Shown here: positions 6,755 through 7,261 of the stretch, one piece after another
Layout of the letters: every line of letters begins with the position of its first letter
Position numbering within the stretch: position 1 is the first letter of the stretch
DNA from: CAYUJH01 sp964394585
GTDB lineage: Bacteria > Bacteroidota > Bacteroidia > Cytophagales > Flammeovirgaceae
Reading direction: 5' to 3'
Length of the DNA: 7,261 bases
NCBI GenBank assembly: GCA_964394585.1
Contig: CAYMYI010000167.1
Span: forward strand, 1 to 7,261
Notes under the pieces: generated by a model
Seen by the model: the letters and a program-made list of their open reading frames with translations, nothing else
Database searches by the model: none
What the model was told of the DNA's origin: nothing
Position numbers and translations under genes: made by a program

Positions 6755-7185
6755 CTACCATTTCGCTGTAAAATATTGACTACAATACCCCTTGAGCAGG
6801 GCGAAAAATGCAACACATATTGCTAGCATACAATCGTTATTGCTCGGGGGAAGTTGTGCATAAAGCATATGTGTTTTTTAGGATAATTGAGTATGTCGCA
6901 ATTGTATTGCGGTCAAATTAGTACTAATAGTTGAGGTGTTTACTCTAGAAAATATTCCTTCGCCATCGTTGGTGGCGAAACTAACGATATTCCCGAGGAG
7001 GTTTATTGGGTGGGTTGGTGAGGACATCAAGCACAGAGAAAGAAATGCGAAAAACTTTGTAACGAAAAAAATAAAAACGCGAAAAGTTACACACTATGAA
7101 ACGATTGTTCTTTTAATTTAAAGTCGTTACCGCAGTTTGACGGTTTGGTGTACTCACCAAACTCGAGGGGAGGACTGGAGGGAAT
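6755..7185. other. 431-base intergenic region with inverted repeats
   Basis: No convincing gene is present between the convergent PurF-like gene and the partial minus-strand gene. The plus strand holds a 61-codon GTG ORF (6936-7121) and the minus strand a 49-codon ATG ORF (7027-6878); they overlap each other and neither has recognisable features. Structures include a distant 9-base inverted repeat ending in a T-run (6812-6879), a stem TTCGCCA / TGGCGAA (6959-6979) whose loop can pair with bases downstream, and a stem GTTTGGTG / CACCAAAC with loop TACT (7143-7162). An AGGAGG occurs at 6996-7001 without a good ORF behind it. Confidence 0.55.
6812..6879 (+). terminator. Possible terminator of the PurF-like gene
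   Basis: AACACATAT (6812-6820) and ATATGTGTT (6867-6875) form a 9-base AT-rich stem followed by T residues (6874-6879), 58 bases past the stop codon. The 46-base loop is long and the stem weak, so intrinsic termination here is uncertain; no better candidate follows the gene. Confidence 0.3.
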
Positions 7186-7261
7186 TTATTCCCCCAACAT
7201 TTCCACAATTTCCGCTTCGGTTTTACCCACATCTTCGGCAATTTCTGCTGGGCTGAAGCCT
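7186..7261 (-). CDS. C-terminal end of an unidentified protein (partial)
   Basis: The last 24 codons and the TAA stop (7188-7186) of a minus-strand gene are visible: GFSPAEIAEDVGKTEAEIVE, then MLGE. The pattern of small and hydrophobic residues (SPAEIAEDVGKTEAEIVEML) resembles a short helix-turn-helix segment. A similar tail (GLSxEEIAxxTGLSxEEIExL) is common at the C-terminus of Rpn/PD-(D/E)XK nuclease-transposase family proteins and of some small regulators. With so little sequence the family cannot be named. The gene is convergent with the PurF-like gene. Confidence 0.5.
   Translation of the reverse strand, partial: GFSPAEIAEDVGKTEAEIVEMLGE

Noticed and set aside
6996..7001. AGGAGG as a ribosome binding site
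   Set aside because: The following GTG frame stops after three codons and the TTG frame after fewer than twenty; this phylum also rarely relies on such sites.
6936..7121. 61-codon GTG-started plus-strand ORF
   Set aside because: It has no start signal, no recognisable motif and a Lys/Arg/Ile-rich end typical of AT-rich noncoding DNA, and it overlaps another doubtful ORF.

Overview
The window looks like chromosomal DNA of a member of the Bacteroidota. Four things point there: a glycoside-hydrolase-3/serine beta-lactamase fusion protein typical of that phylum, the long (about 630 residue) amidophosphoribosyltransferase variant common there, start codons mostly without Shine-Dalgarno sequences, and promoter candidates of the TAnnTTTG type. 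Base composition is moderate to AT-rich with no abrupt change. I see no mobile element, tRNA, rRNA or CRISPR array. It reads as ordinary core or near-core genome with a few odd details.

Left part, minus strand (1-3642). Reading in the direction of transcription, a signal-peptide-bearing protein of unknown function (3642-3007) ends in a textbook intrinsic terminator. It is followed directly by a promoter-like octamer and a GTG-started DUF445 membrane protein (2900-1668). After 51 bases comes a secreted GH3-like/beta-lactamase fusion (1616 to beyond base 1), probably in the same operon. The fusion gene is cut by the window edge. Its GH3 part looks shortened and catalytically dead.

Middle (3643-4196). 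A 554-base AT-rich region without a convincing gene separates the divergent secreted protein and MarC genes. It carries a MarC promoter candidate, a tandem 10-base repeat and a 44-codon minus-strand small ORF of doubtful status.

Right part, plus strand (4197-6754). A MarC-family six-helix membrane protein ends in a good intrinsic terminator. It is followed by the long PurF-like amidophosphoribosyltransferase, which therefore probably has its own promoter. Beyond it lie about 430 bases with only hairpins and short doubtful ORFs, then the last 24 codons of a minus-strand gene running in from the right (7261-7186).

The genes do not form one obvious pathway. Two are envelope membrane proteins of unknown substrate (DUF445, MarC), two are exported proteins, and one is a nucleotide-synthesis enzyme. 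No convincing new multi-gene system is visible. The best leads are the degenerate GH3 domain, the altered oxyanion-hole segment in the PurF-like enzyme, the unrecognised secreted protein and some structured intergenic DNA.
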